In this document: piece by piece, positions 52,520 through 61,455 of the stretch
Layout: the number at the start of each line of letters is the position of its first letter
Numbering within the stretch: position 1 is the stretch's first letter
From: Streptomyces aculeolatus
GTDB taxonomy: Bacteria; Actinomycetota; Actinomycetes; Streptomycetales; Streptomycetaceae
Direction: 5' to 3'
DNA: 64,000 bases
NCBI RefSeq assembly: GCF_020400605.1
Contig: NZ_JAINRD010000001.1
Span: 496,001-560,000, forward strand
Notes under the pieces: generated by a model
What the model was told of the DNA's origin: nothing
Database searches by the model: none
Seen by the model: the letters and a program-made list of their open reading frames with translations, nothing else
Made by a program: the position numbers and the translations under genes

Positions 52520-53491
52520 CTACTGTAGCCCACCCGGGCGGGTCGGGTGAAATTCGTTTCCGGGGGTGGGGGTCAGGGTGAGGAGGGTGGCTTCCGGGGG
52601 GCAGGCGAAGCGGAGGGGGGTGTAGCGGTTGGCGCCGCAGCCGGCGGAGACGTGGAGGGCCGCGCGGTGGGAGCCGGCGGTGTGGGTGGAGAGGCCCTTG
52701 ACGCGGTTGGTGTCCAGGTCGCAGTTGGTCACCAGGGCGCCGTAGAAGGGGATGCAGAGCTGGCCGCCGTGGGTGTGGCCGGCGAGGATCAGGGGGTAGC
52801 CGTCGGCCGTGAAGGCGTCGAGGACGCGCAGGTACGGGGCGTGGACCAGGGCGAGGGAGAAGTCCGCCTCCGGGTCGGGGCCGCCGGCGACCGCGGTGTA
52901 GCGGTCGTGCTTGATGTGCGGGTCGTCCAGGCCCGTCAGGCCCAGGACCGCGCCGCTGTCCAGCTTGAGCCGGCCGCGGCTGTTGTCCAGGCCCACCCAG
53001 CCCGCCGCGTCGAAGGCGTCGCGCATGCCCTCCCAGGGGTTGCGGGGGACGTTGTGGCGGAGGCGGTTGCGGCCGTTGAGGCCGTGTATGCCGCGGGCCT
53101 TCTCGATCAGGTAGCGGCCGGGGTTCCGGAAGGTCGGGGCGTAGTAGTCGTTCGAGCCGAAGACGTACGTGCCGGGGAACTCCATCAGCGGGCCCAGCGC
53201 GTCCAGCAGCTCCGGCACCGCGTCGGGGTCCGACAGGTTGTCGCCGGTGTTCACCACCAGGTCCGGCCGCAGGCCCGCCAGGGACTGCAGCCAGCGCCGT
53301 TTCGCCTGCTGGCCGGAGACCATGTGGATGTCCGAGATCTGCAGCACGCGCAGCGGGTGCATGCCTTCCGGGAGTACGGGGACGGTGACCCGGCGGACCC
53401 GGAAGGCGCGGGGTTCGACCACGGCCGCGTAGGCGACGCCGCCGGCCGAGAGAGCGGCCAGACCCAGGGGCACTCCGTATCGCGCGCGCAT
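52520..53491 (-). CDS. Metallophosphoesterase (calcineurin-like)
   Basis: From ATG 53491 the product is 323 residues with an N-terminal hydrophobic anchor ([20 protein letters not shown]). Metal motifs are all present: [24 protein letters not shown] (GNH/D form), HAP and GHTHGGQ. Members include UDP-2,3-diacylglucosamine- or cell-wall-related phosphoesterases. AGGAGG abuts the ATG with no spacer, which is unusual; GTG 53473 is an alternative. It converges with the kinase gene across tRNA-Pro. Confidence 0.88.
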   Translation of the reverse strand: MRARYGVPLGLAALSAGGVAYAAVVEPRAFRVRRVTVPVLPEGMHPLRVLQISDIHMVSGQQAKRRWLQSLAGLRPDLVVNTGDNLSDPDAVPELLDALGPLMEFPGTYVFGSNDYYAPTFRNPGRYLIEKARGIHGLNGRNRLRHNVPRNPWEGMRDAFDAAGWVGLDNSRGRLKLDSGAVLGLTGLDDPHIKHDRYTAVAGGPDPEADFSLALVHAPYLRVLDAFTADGYPLILAGHTHGGQLCIPFYGALVTNCDLDTNRVKGLSTHTAGSHRAALHVSAGCGANRYTPLRFACPPEATLLTLTPTPGNEFHPTRPGGLQ

Positions 53492-53585
53492 CCTCCTATC
53501 GTCGCAGAGGTGCGGGGTACGGGTGGCCCGGGGCCGGATCCCGCGGCGTCGGCGGGCTGTCGGGGCGGCATGGGAGACTCCGACC

Positions 53586-54053
53586 ATGACCACGCTCAAG
53601 TCGAAGCTGCAGGACGACCTCACGGCGGCCATCAAGGGCCGGGACGAGCTGCGCGCCGCCACCCTCCGTATGACGCTCACCGCGATCACGAAGGAGGAGG
53701 TCGCCGGCAAGGAGGCGCGGGTTCTCTCCGACGACGAGGTGCAGAAGGTGATCACCCGCGAGGCCAAGAAGCGGCGCGAGGCCGCGGAGGCGTTCGCGCA
53801 GGGCGGTCGTACGGAGTCCGCCGAGCGGGAGCGCGCGGAGGGCGAGGTGCTCGCGGACTACCTGCCGAAGCAGCTCGGTGACGAGGAGCTGGCCGCGCTG
53901 GCCGAGGAGGCCGTCGCCGAGGCGAAGGCGGGCGGCGCCGAGGGGCCGCGGGCCATGGGCGCCGTGATGAAGATCGTGAACCCCAAGGTCGCCGGGCGGG
54001 CCGAGGGCGGGCGCGTGGCCGCCGCCGTCAAGCGGGCTCTCGCCGGGGGGTGA
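53586..54053 (+). CDS. GatB/YqeY domain protein
   Basis: From ATG 53586 the product is 155 residues: MTTLKSKLQDDLTAAIKGRD, LRMTLTAITKEEVAGKEARV, then DYLPKQLGDEELAALAEEAV and MGAVMKIVNPKVAGRAEGGRVA. This is the free-standing YqeY protein, homologous to the C-terminal tRNA-interacting part of GatB. Its function is not established. Start chosen because upstream residues are not conserved. Confidence 0.9.
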   Translation: MTTLKSKLQDDLTAAIKGRDELRAATLRMTLTAITKEEVAGKEARVLSDDEVQKVITREAKKRREAAEAFAQGGRTESAERERAEGEVLADYLPKQLGDEELAALAEEAVAEAKAGGAEGPRAMGAVMKIVNPKVAGRAEGGRVAAAVKRALAGG

Positions 54054-54146
54054 CCGGCCGCGGGACCCGGGGGTGGTCCCGGTCCCGGGGTGACCTCCGG
54101 GGCTGCCGCCGCCAGGTGCTGCGCCGGCCCTCGCGGGGGGCGCCCC

Positions 54147-56441
54147 TCACCTGCCGTCCGGCCAGCCTCCGGTCTCGCCGCCGTCCGACCAGCCGCCGTC
54201 CAGCGAGCCCCCGTCGAGGGTCCCGCCGCCGTCGACCGTGCCGCCGCCGGGGCCGCCCGGGCCGCCGTTCCCGCCGCCGTTTCCGTTGTTGCCACCGAGG
54301 AGACCGCCGAGCGGGTTCTCCGGCTTGTCGTCGTCCTCTTCGTCGTCGTCATCGTCGCCCCTGCCCTTGTCCGGGCGGTCCGCCGCGACCGGGACCTTGT
54401 ACAGCGGCGGCGACGTCTTGCCCGCCAGGGCGCCGTCCATGGCGTCGCGCCAGATGGGGCCGGGGACCGCGCCACCGAAGACGCGGGCGTGGTACGTCGG
54501 GCCGATCTGGATGTTCTCCATGGAGACGTCGTCGGTGGGCCCGCCGACCCACACCGCGCCGGCGAGGTCCGCGGTGTAGCCGACGAACCAGGCGGCCTTC
54601 CGCTCGTCCGTCGTACCGGTCTTGCCCGCGTTGTCGCGCCCGGTCAGCCCCGCCTCCTGGCCGGTGCCGTCCTCGACGACGCCCGACAGCAGGGTGTTGA
54701 TCGTGCCGGCCGTCTTCTCCGACATGGCGCGATTGCAGCGCGACTTCGGCACCGGGATCTTCTTGCCCTTGGCGTCCTTGATCGACTCGATGGCGATCGG
54801 GCTGCAGTATTCGCCGCGGTTGGCGAAGGTCGCGTACGCGCCGGCCATCGCCAGCGGCGAGATGGTCTGGCCGCCGAGGGTGAGCGAGGGGGACTCCTCC
54901 AGCTCCTTGCCGTCGCCCCGGATGACGCCCATGCTCTGCGCCAGCTCCTTCACCGGGCAGATGCCGATGTCCGAGATGAGGTCGACGAAGTAGGTGTTGA
55001 TGGACTTGGCGGTGGCCTCGCGCATGCTGTACGGGCCGACCTCCTCCTCCGTCTCGTTCGCGACGTCGGAGCCCTCGGTGTTGACCCAGTCCTTGCCGTC
55101 CTGGCAGGTCGTCACCGGGCTCGGATAGGGCATCTCGTTCGGCGACGGGTACACCTTCGTGTTCGGCACGCCCTTCTCCAGCGCCGCCGCGGCCGTGAAC
55201 GGCTTGAAGGTGGAGCCGACCTGGAAGCCGTAGTTGGACCCGTTCATGGACTTCTCCACGGACAGGTTGAACATCAGCTCGTTCTTGCCCGAGCCGTACG
55301 GCCTGGACTGCCCCATCGCGCGGATCTTGCCGGTGCCGGGCTCCACCATGCTCACGGCGGTGGCGACCTTGTCGTCCTGGTAGACGTGGCTCTTGATCGA
55401 CTCGTTGGCGGACTTCTGGGCCGTCGGGTCGAGGGTGGTGCGGATGGTCAGGCCGCCGCGGTTCCAGCGCATGAGGCGCTGCTCCCGCGTCTTGCCGAAG
55501 CCCTTGTCCTTGAGGAGTACCTCGCGCACGTAGTCGCAGAAGGCCCCGGCGCCGCTGACGGCGGTGGTGCATCCGCTGCGCGGCTGGCTGACCTTGAGGC
55601 CCAGCGGCTCCTTCATGGCCTTGTCGGCCTCGGTCCGCGTGACGTAGTCGTTGCCGGCCATGCGCCGCAGCACGGTGTTGCGGCGCTTCTCGGCCTCTTC
55701 CGGGTCGTTGATCGGGTCGTACCGGCTCGGGGACTGCACGATGCCGGCGAGCATCGCGGACTCGGCGAGGGTCAGCTTGTCGGCGGACTTGCTGAAGTAG
55801 CGCTCGGCGGCGGCCTCGATGCCGTACGCCTGCTGGCCGAAGAAGGCGATGTTCAGGTAGTTCTCCAGGATCTCGTCCTTGGTCAGCTCCTTCTCGACCT
55901 GGATCGCGTACTTCAGCTCCTGGATCTTGCGCCCGAGTGTCTGCCGGGTGGCCTCGGCGACCTTCTCGGCGTCGTTGCCCGCCTCCTCGACGAAGACGTT
56001 CTTCACGTACTGCTGGGTGAGCGTGGAGGCGCCTTCGGAGACCGTGCCGGACTGCGCGTTGCTGTTGAGCGCGCGCAGGATGCCCTGGAGGTCGACGGCC
56101 CCGTGCTCGTAGAACCGCTCGTCCTCGATCGCGACGATCGCCTGCCGCATCACCGGCGCGATGTCGTCGAACTCGACGACCGTGCGGTTGCGCGAGTAGA
56201 CGTCGGCCAGATGGCCGCCCTTGCTGTCGAGGATGGTCGTCTTCTGGCTGAGCGGCGGGCGCTTGAGGTCGGCGGGGATGTCGTCGAACTCCGAGACCGT
56301 GCCCTTGGCCGTCAGGCCCAGCAGGCCGGCGGCGGGCAGCGCGAGGCCCGCGAGCACGGAGCCTGCGAGAACGCTGACGCCGAGGAACTTCGCGGCTTGC
56401 TGCGTGGCGGTGAGTCCGCCGCCCGGGCGCTTGTAGGCCAT
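54147..56441 (-). CDS. Bifunctional penicillin-binding protein (class A)
   Basis: The 764-residue protein polymerises glycan strands and crosslinks peptides. From ATG 56441: short cytoplasmic part, membrane helix (VSVLAGSVLAGLALPAAGLL), transglycosylase domain (AIVAIEDERFYEHGAVD, GASTLTQQYVKN, KILENYLN-like DEILENYLNIAFFG) and transpeptidase domain with SxxK in GSTFKPF, SxN in KSINTY and KTG in GKTGTTDE. It ends with an acidic run and Gly-rich tail. Divergent from wblA with a 387-nt gap; in streptomycetes this PBP/wblA arrangement is conserved. Confidence 0.95.
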   Translation of the reverse strand: MAYKRPGGGLTATQQAAKFLGVSVLAGSVLAGLALPAAGLLGLTAKGTVSEFDDIPADLKRPPLSQKTTILDSKGGHLADVYSRNRTVVEFDDIAPVMRQAIVAIEDERFYEHGAVDLQGILRALNSNAQSGTVSEGASTLTQQYVKNVFVEEAGNDAEKVAEATRQTLGRKIQELKYAIQVEKELTKDEILENYLNIAFFGQQAYGIEAAAERYFSKSADKLTLAESAMLAGIVQSPSRYDPINDPEEAEKRRNTVLRRMAGNDYVTRTEADKAMKEPLGLKVSQPRSGCTTAVSGAGAFCDYVREVLLKDKGFGKTREQRLMRWNRGGLTIRTTLDPTAQKSANESIKSHVYQDDKVATAVSMVEPGTGKIRAMGQSRPYGSGKNELMFNLSVEKSMNGSNYGFQVGSTFKPFTAAAALEKGVPNTKVYPSPNEMPYPSPVTTCQDGKDWVNTEGSDVANETEEEVGPYSMREATAKSINTYFVDLISDIGICPVKELAQSMGVIRGDGKELEESPSLTLGGQTISPLAMAGAYATFANRGEYCSPIAIESIKDAKGKKIPVPKSRCNRAMSEKTAGTINTLLSGVVEDGTGQEAGLTGRDNAGKTGTTDERKAAWFVGYTADLAGAVWVGGPTDDVSMENIQIGPTYHARVFGGAVPGPIWRDAMDGALAGKTSPPLYKVPVAADRPDKGRGDDDDDEEDDDKPENPLGGLLGGNNGNGGGNGGPGGPGGGTVDGGGTLDGGSLDGGWSDGGETGGWPDGR

Positions 56442-56828
56442 GGGGCCCACCCTAACTTCTGATTCCCCGGACAGCCGCCCGTCTGTTCGCCTACTCTGTT
56501 TTCGGCCATCACCACCGGCCGCGGTCCAGCTCGTCCCTTGATTCACTCCTGTGGGTGATGAGGCTTGACCGAATTGACGACATGTGACGCCCCCGGGGCC
56601 GATGTCGAGCGGGCGAACTGCCTGCTTTGACCGGATCATCCTTGGCCGGGAGGGCTCACTCCGGTGGGTGATCTGGTGCGTACGCATAGTCCGTTCGGGC
56701 CATTCAACTTTGGGCCTGACGGGGGTGTTGCGTGGCCGCACTCCTTCCGTAACGTCCTCAACTGGCAACGGTGCATATGCCCTTTGCCGCCGTGGGGGAG
56801 CCTCAATTCGGGAGAGGACGGCGCCAGC
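56442..56828. promoter_or_regulatory. Long divergent promoter region with a duplicated 17-bp element
   Basis: The region separates the PBP from wblA. TCACTCC[T/G]GTGGGTGAT occurs at 56543-56559 and again at 56656-56672. Each copy is an imperfect inverted repeat with TCAC and GTGA ends and TCACT/GGTGA half-sites like those of BldD boxes but in outward order. Between them lie TTGACC and TTGACG hexamers (about 56566-56580). wblA has a long leader and is developmentally controlled in Streptomyces, so binding by a developmental regulator is plausible but unproven. Confidence 0.5.
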
Positions 56829-57185
56829 ATGAGCTGGGTTACCGACTGGAGCGCACAGGCAGCCTGCCGCACTGCCGATCCGGACGAACTGTTCGTGCAA
56901 GGCGCGGCACAGAACAGAGCCAAGGCGGTCTGCACCGGATGCCCGGTGCGCACCGAGTGCCTCGCCGACGCGCTCGACAACCGCGTCGAGTTCGGCGTGT
57001 GGGGCGGCATGACGGAGCGCGAGCGGCGCGCGCTGCTGCGCCGCCGGCCGACGGTCACGTCGTGGCGAAGACTGCTGGAGACGGCGCGCGAGGAGTACGA
57101 GAGCGCCGGGACGCCGCTGCACGAAGGCGCCCTGCACGAGGACGCGCTGCGCGCGGCGGAGGAGCTTCCGGTCGCTGCGGGCTGA
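56829..57185 (+). CDS. wblA: WhiB-family iron-sulfur regulator WblA
   Basis: The 118-residue protein has the four-Cys WhiB cluster motif (C13, C35xxC38, C44 within AACRTAD and VCTGCPVRTECL), the GVWGG turn (EFGVWGGMTERERRALLRRR) and a C-terminal helical tail. Sequence VTDWSAQAACRTADPDELF and context (divergent PBP, downstream ArsA-like ATPases) identify it as WblA, a pleiotropic regulator of development and antibiotic production in Streptomyces. ATG 56829 (GACGGCGCCAGC upstream, RBS weak). Confidence 0.93.
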   Translation: MSWVTDWSAQAACRTADPDELFVQGAAQNRAKAVCTGCPVRTECLADALDNRVEFGVWGGMTERERRALLRRRPTVTSWRRLLETAREEYESAGTPLHEGALHEDALRAAEELPVAAG

Positions 57186-57351
57186 CCGGGCTCCGGGGGC
57201 CCAGGGCCCCGCGTGAGCCTGCCCGCGCGTCCGTCGTGAGACCGCCGCGAGCCCCGTCGTGAGCCTCTCCTGCGCCCGTTGCCGCCGCTACGGGCCCGAG
57301 CGCCGACGTGCGCCGTACGCCCCCGCTACGCTCCCCCACGCGTGCTCCGGC

Positions 57352-58617
57352 CTACGCGCCCGGCGCCTCCTGTGCCGTCAGCAGCTCGGCCACGTCCCGT
57401 AGCCCCGCGAGGTCGTGGACGTCCCCCGGCAGCGCGGTGACCTGGGTCACCGGAACCTCCGGGTGCAGGGCCGCGAAGCGGTCCCGCGTGCGGCGCTCGT
57501 GCGCCAGCACCTGCATCCGCTCCGCATGCAGCCGCAGCAGCGCCGCGGCACCCTCCGTGCCGGTGCTGTCCGTGCCGCCGGTGCCGCCCGTGGTGTCCGC
57601 GGTGTCCGTGCCGCCGGTGCTCGCCGTGTCCGTACCCGCCGCCCCCGCGCTCTTCGCGCCGGAGCCCGCGTCGTCCACGCCCCGCTCGTCCAGCGTCTCC
57701 GCCGCCGCCAGGGCCCGCTCCGCACTCAGCTGCGCGGCGCCGCTCTCGTGCACCCGGTTGAGCACCAGACCCGCCAGCGGCATCCGGTCCGCTTCGAGCC
57801 GTTCGACAAAATACGCCGCCTCCCGCAGCGCGTCCCGCTCCGGCGTCGCCACCACCAGGAAGGCCGTGCCCGGCGCCTGAAGGAGGCGGTACGTCGCCTC
57901 CGCGCGCGTGCGGAAGCCGCCGAAGAGCGTGTCCATCGCCGCGACGAACGTCTGCACGTCGCGCAGCAGGGAGGCGCCCAGCAGCTTGCCGAGCGTGCCC
58001 GTCATCATCGACATCCCGACGTTCAGGAACTTCATCCCCGCCCGGCCGCCCGCCTTCGCCGGCGCGGTCAGCAGTCTGATGAAGCGCCCGTCGAGGAAGG
58101 AGCCCAGCCGCTTCGGCGCGTCCAGGAAGTCCAGCGCGGAGCGGCTCGGCGGGGTGTCCACGATGATCAGGTCCCAGGAGTCCCGGGCGCGCAGCTGGCC
58201 CAGCTTCTCCATCGCCATGTACTCCTGCGTGCCGGCGAAGCCGGCCGACAACGACTGGTAGAAGGGGTTCTCCAGGATGGCGCGGGCCCGGTCGCCCTCC
58301 GCGTGCGCCTCGACGATCTCGTCGAAGGTGCGCTTCATGTCGAGCATCATGGCGTACAGCTCGCCGGGCCCCTCGATGCCCTCGACCTGCCGCGGGCTGT
58401 TGTCCAGGGCGTCGATGCCCATGGACTGCGCCAGCCGCTTCGCCGGGTCGATGGTGAGGACGACGACGCGCCGGCCGCGCTCTGCGGCCCGTACGCCGAG
58501 GGCGGCGGCCGTCGTCGTCTTGCCGACGCCGCCGGCGCCGCAGCAGACGACGATGCGCGTCTGCGGGTCGTCGAGGAGCGCGTCGGCGTCCAGCCGGGGC
58601 GCGGTGTCGAGGCTCAT
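57352..58617 (-). CDS. ArsA-like ATPase, second of pair
   Basis: A 421-residue P-loop ATPase of the ArsA/Get3 class: deviant Walker A CGAGGVGKTTTAAALG, switch DPAKRLAQSMG, Walker B IIVDTPPSRSALDFLD. About residues 310-350 form an Ala/Gly/Thr insertion (TGGTDTADTTGGTGGTDSTG). Start ATG 58617 overlaps the upstream gene's stop by four bases. In streptomycetes this pair always follows wblA on the opposite strand. Role unknown; membrane-protein targeting or anion export are family precedents. Confidence 0.9.
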   Translation of the reverse strand: MSLDTAPRLDADALLDDPQTRIVVCCGAGGVGKTTTAAALGVRAAERGRRVVVLTIDPAKRLAQSMGIDALDNSPRQVEGIEGPGELYAMMLDMKRTFDEIVEAHAEGDRARAILENPFYQSLSAGFAGTQEYMAMEKLGQLRARDSWDLIIVDTPPSRSALDFLDAPKRLGSFLDGRFIRLLTAPAKAGGRAGMKFLNVGMSMMTGTLGKLLGASLLRDVQTFVAAMDTLFGGFRTRAEATYRLLQAPGTAFLVVATPERDALREAAYFVERLEADRMPLAGLVLNRVHESGAAQLSAERALAAAETLDERGVDDAGSGAKSAGAAGTDTASTGGTDTADTTGGTGGTDSTGTEGAAALLRLHAERMQVLAHERRTRDRFAALHPEVPVTQVTALPGDVHDLAGLRDVAELLTAQEAPGA

Positions 58618-59597
58618 AGGGGCCACTGCTTTCCCAGCTCGCCGGACAGCCGGTAGAGGCCGGCCAGATCCACTCCTTCGGTGAGCAGCGGCAGCTCGTA
58701 CTGCGGCAGCTCCAGCCGCGCCAGCGCCGCTCGTTGCGTACGTTCCAGGGCCAGCCGCTCCGTATGCTCGCGCGCCTGCCGCAGCAGCGGTGCGACCAGC
58801 CGCTCCGCCCGCGCGCCCCGGCTCGCGCCGCCCAGCCCGGCGGCGGACAGCGCGGCGGCGAGCGCGGCGGGGTCGGCCGCGGCGCGTTCCAGTTCCGCCT
58901 CGTCCATGAGGGCCGGGCGCACCATGTTGACCACCGCGGCGCCGACCTGCAGCCCGGCCTCGCGCAGTTCGGCGACGCCGTCGACGGTCTCCTGCACGGG
59001 CATGTCCTCAAGGAGGGTGACGAGGTGCACGGCGGTGCGGGCCGAGGTCAGCACCCGCATCACGGACCGCGCGTGGTTGTGGATGGGCCCGGCCTTCGCC
59101 AGCCCGGCGACCTCGGCGTTGACGCCCAGGAAGCGGGTGATGCGGCCCGTCGGCGGGGCGTCCATGACGACCGCGTCGTACACGTGCCGCCCGTGCTTGT
59201 CCTGGCGGCGGGCCGCCTCGCACGCCTTGCCGGTGAGCAGGACGTCGCGCAGACCGGGGGCGATGGTGGTGACGAAGTCGATGGCGCCGAGGCGCCGCAG
59301 GGCGCGTCCTGCGCTGCCCATCCGGTAGAACATCTGCAGGTAGTCCAGCAGGGCCTGCTCGGCGTCGATGGCGAGCGCGAACACGTCGCCGCCGCCGGGC
59401 GCCGAGGCGATGCGCCGCTCCTCGTACGGCAGCGGCTCGGTCTCGAAGAGCTGGGCGATGCCCTGGCGCCCCTCCACCTCGACGAGCAGCGTGCGTCTGC
59501 CGTCCGCGGCCAGAGCCAGCGCCAAGGCGGCGGCGACGGTCGTCTTGCCGGTCCCGCCCTTGCCGGTCACCACGTGCAGCCTTTGGAGCCCGCTCAT
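58614..59597 (-). CDS. ArsA-like ATPase, first of pair
   Basis: A 327-residue ATPase: VTGKGGTGKTTVAAALALAL (deviant Walker A with the signature lysine), EVEGRQGIAQLF and Walker B AVVMDAPPTGRITRFL. It is translationally coupled to the second ATPase; the two likely form a heterodimer. ATG 59597. Confidence 0.92.
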   Translation of the reverse strand: MSGLQRLHVVTGKGGTGKTTVAAALALALAADGRRTLLVEVEGRQGIAQLFETEPLPYEERRIASAPGGGDVFALAIDAEQALLDYLQMFYRMGSAGRALRRLGAIDFVTTIAPGLRDVLLTGKACEAARRQDKHGRHVYDAVVMDAPPTGRITRFLGVNAEVAGLAKAGPIHNHARSVMRVLTSARTAVHLVTLLEDMPVQETVDGVAELREAGLQVGAAVVNMVRPALMDEAELERAAADPAALAAALSAAGLGGASRGARAERLVAPLLRQAREHTERLALERTQRAALARLELPQYELPLLTEGVDLAGLYRLSGELGKQWPL

Positions 59598-59693
59598 GTC
59601 CGCGAGCCTAATTCCTCGGCGCGCGACTCAGCAGACCGCCTCCGCCCGACGGCCCCGAGCGGCGGCCGGGCGCGGCGGGCTACAGTCTGGCCC

Positions 59694-59849
59694 ATGACGA
59701 AGTGGGAATACGCGACCGTGCCGCTGCTCGTACACGCCACCAAGCAGATCCTGGACCAGTGGGGCGAGGACGGCTGGGAGCTGGTCCAGGTCGTGCCGGG
59801 GCCGAACCCGGAGCAGCTCGTGGCGTATCTGAAGCGGGAAAAGAGCTGA
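59694..59849 (+). CDS. DUF4177 protein
   Basis: A 51-residue product, MTKWEYATVPLLVHATKQIL then WGEDGWELVQVVPGPN, with the family W-x-Y start and GWELV core. It overlaps the RidA gene by one base (TGATG). Function unknown. Confidence 0.85.
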   Translation: MTKWEYATVPLLVHATKQILDQWGEDGWELVQVVPGPNPEQLVAYLKREKS

Positions 59850-60316
59850 TGGCGGGGCGGGTCGAGGCGAAGCTCGCGGAGCTGGGGCTCAGCCTGCCCG
59901 AGGTCGTGCCGCCGCTGGCGTCGTACGTGCCCGCGGTGCTCAGCGGGCGGTACGTGTTCACCGCCGGGCAGCTCCCCATGGTCGACGGCACGCTGCCGCT
60001 GACCGGGAAGGTCGGGGCCGAGGTCACGCCGGAAGAGGCCAAGGAGCTTGCGGCGCGTTGCGCGCTGAACGGGCTGGCGGCGATCAAGTCGGTCGCCGGG
60101 GACCTGGACCGGGTCGTACGGGTCGTGAAGGTCGTCGGCTTCGTCGCCTCGGCGCCGGACTTCACGGCGCAGCCGGGCGTGGTCAACGGGGCGAGCGAGC
60201 TGCTCGGCGAGGTGCTGGGCGACGCGGGTGTGCACGCGCGGAGCGCGGTGGGGGTGGCGGTGCTGCCGCTGGACGCGCCGGTGGAGATCGAGTTCCAGGC
60301 GGAGCTGGGCGACTAG
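59849..60316 (+). CDS. RidA family protein
   Basis: A 155-residue YjgF/YER057c/RidA-fold protein. Family members hydrolyse reactive enamine/imine intermediates or have related roles. Visible: LASYVPAVLSGRYVFTAGQL, CALNGLAAIKSVAGDLDRVV, VVGFVASAPDFTAQPGVVNG and VGVAVLPLDAPVEIEFQAE. The Arg of the canonical IPR motif is not in the usual place, as in the longer actinobacterial subgroup. Coupled to DUF4177. Confidence 0.88.
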   Translation: MAGRVEAKLAELGLSLPEVVPPLASYVPAVLSGRYVFTAGQLPMVDGTLPLTGKVGAEVTPEEAKELAARCALNGLAAIKSVAGDLDRVVRVVKVVGFVASAPDFTAQPGVVNGASELLGEVLGDAGVHARSAVGVAVLPLDAPVEIEFQAELGD

Positions 60317-60381
60317 CCGGGGGCGGCTGGCGTCGGGCCGTCCGGCCGGGACGGGTGTCCGGGCCGGCGGCGCGGCCGGAG

Positions 60382-60408
60382 TTATCCACATACGGTCGGT
60401 TGTCCACA
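60382..60408. promoter_or_regulatory. Pair of DnaA boxes upstream of Nudix
   Basis: TTATCCACA (60382-60390, perfect consensus) and TTGTCCACA (60400-60408, the Streptomyces-preferred form) lie in direct orientation with start points 18 bp apart, 53 nt upstream of the Nudix start. The same 18-bp spacing occurs at 19592-19618. Confidence 0.65.
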
Positions 60409-60460
60409 GGCTGAAGTTGCCCACTCGAACATGTCGTCGGCAGCCCGTAGGCTCCCGGTC

Positions 60461-61342
60461 ATGTCCGAAATGAACGCTGCGGCCGGCGCGAACGCCCGGT
60501 GGGTTCCGCCCGCCGAGCGGATCCGCGCGCTCGCCCGCGGCGAGCTGACGCCCGTCACGCCGCGCCGCGCGGCGACGGTGCTGCTGCTGCGCGGCGCGGC
60601 GCCCGACGGCCCGTGGGTGTTCATGCTGCGGCGGAAGACCTCCATGTCCTTCGCCGCGGGTGCGTACGCCTATCCGGGCGGGGGAGTCGATCCGCGCGAC
60701 GAGCGCCCGCTGGATCCGGGGGCCTGGGCCGGGCCGTCCCCGGCGCAGTGGGCGGCGCGGCTGGAGGTCGCGGAGCCGGTGGCGCAGGCGGTGGTCTGCG
60801 CGGCGGTGCGGGAGACGTTCGAGGAGGCCGGGGTGCTGCTGGCCGGGGCCTCGGCGGCGGAGGTCGTGGCGGACACCACGGGGGCGGACTGGGAGGCCGA
60901 CCGCGCGGCGCTGGTCGCCCGCGAGCTGGGCTTCGCCGACTTCCTGGCCCGCCGCGGCCTGGTCGTGCGGACCGACCTGCTGGGCGCCTGGGCGCGCTGG
61001 ATAACCCCGGAGTTCGAGACCCGGCGGTATGACACGTGGTTCTTCGTCGCCGCGCTCCCCGAGGGCCAGCGCACGCGGAACGCTTCGACGGAGGCCGACC
61101 GCGCGGAGTGGGTCAGACCCGCGGAGGCCGCCGCGGGTTACGAGCGGGGAGAGCTGACGATGCTGCCGCCGACGATCTCGACGCTGCGCGGGCTGCGGGC
61201 GTACGGATCGGCGGCGGAAGCGCTGGGCGCGGCCGGGGAGCGGGATCTGTCGGCGGTGCTGGTGAAGGCCAGGATGGAGGGGGACGAGGTCGTGCTGAGC
61301 GCCCCGGGGCACGAGGAGTTCACGCGGAGGCTGCCGTCATGA
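60461..61342 (+). CDS. Nudix hydrolase
   Basis: From ATG 60461 the product is 293 residues. The Nudix box is split by a long insertion: [13 protein letters not shown] then [15 protein letters not shown] (REtfEEaGv). Length and insertion resemble the NUDT19-type group of CoA/acyl-CoA pyrophosphatases, but substrate is uncertain. Its stop overlaps a 38-codon ORF by four bases. Confidence 0.85.
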   Translation: MSEMNAAAGANARWVPPAERIRALARGELTPVTPRRAATVLLLRGAAPDGPWVFMLRRKTSMSFAAGAYAYPGGGVDPRDERPLDPGAWAGPSPAQWAARLEVAEPVAQAVVCAAVRETFEEAGVLLAGASAAEVVADTTGADWEADRAALVARELGFADFLARRGLVVRTDLLGAWARWITPEFETRRYDTWFFVAALPEGQRTRNASTEADRAEWVRPAEAAAGYERGELTMLPPTISTLRGLRAYGSAAEALGAAGERDLSAVLVKARMEGDEVVLSAPGHEEFTRRLPS

Positions 61343-61455
61343 GGGCGGTAGCGCCGGGGGAGCCGGCGGCGCCGGTGCCGCGTGCGGACGCGGGGCGGAC
61401 GAGTGCGGCGGCCAGTGGAGTGGCGGCCGCGGGAGCGGCGGGGGTGGTCTCGTGA
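61339..61455 (+). CDS. Short ORF bridging Nudix and metallo-beta-lactamase genes (38 aa)
   Basis: ATG 61339 overlaps the Nudix stop (ATGA), and its TGA at 61453-61455 overlaps the next GTG (GTGA). The product [20 protein letters not shown] and a short Ala-rich remainder looks like no known protein. It may serve only to carry ribosomes across the 110-nt gap. Alternatively it is chance. Confidence 0.3.
   Translation: MRAVAPGEPAAPVPRADAGRTSAAASGVAAAGAAGVVS

Noticed and set aside
61036..61455. 139-codon frame antiphase to Nudix
   Set aside because: Arg/Gly-rich shadow; only its last 38 codons, after an ATG at the Nudix stop, are of interest.
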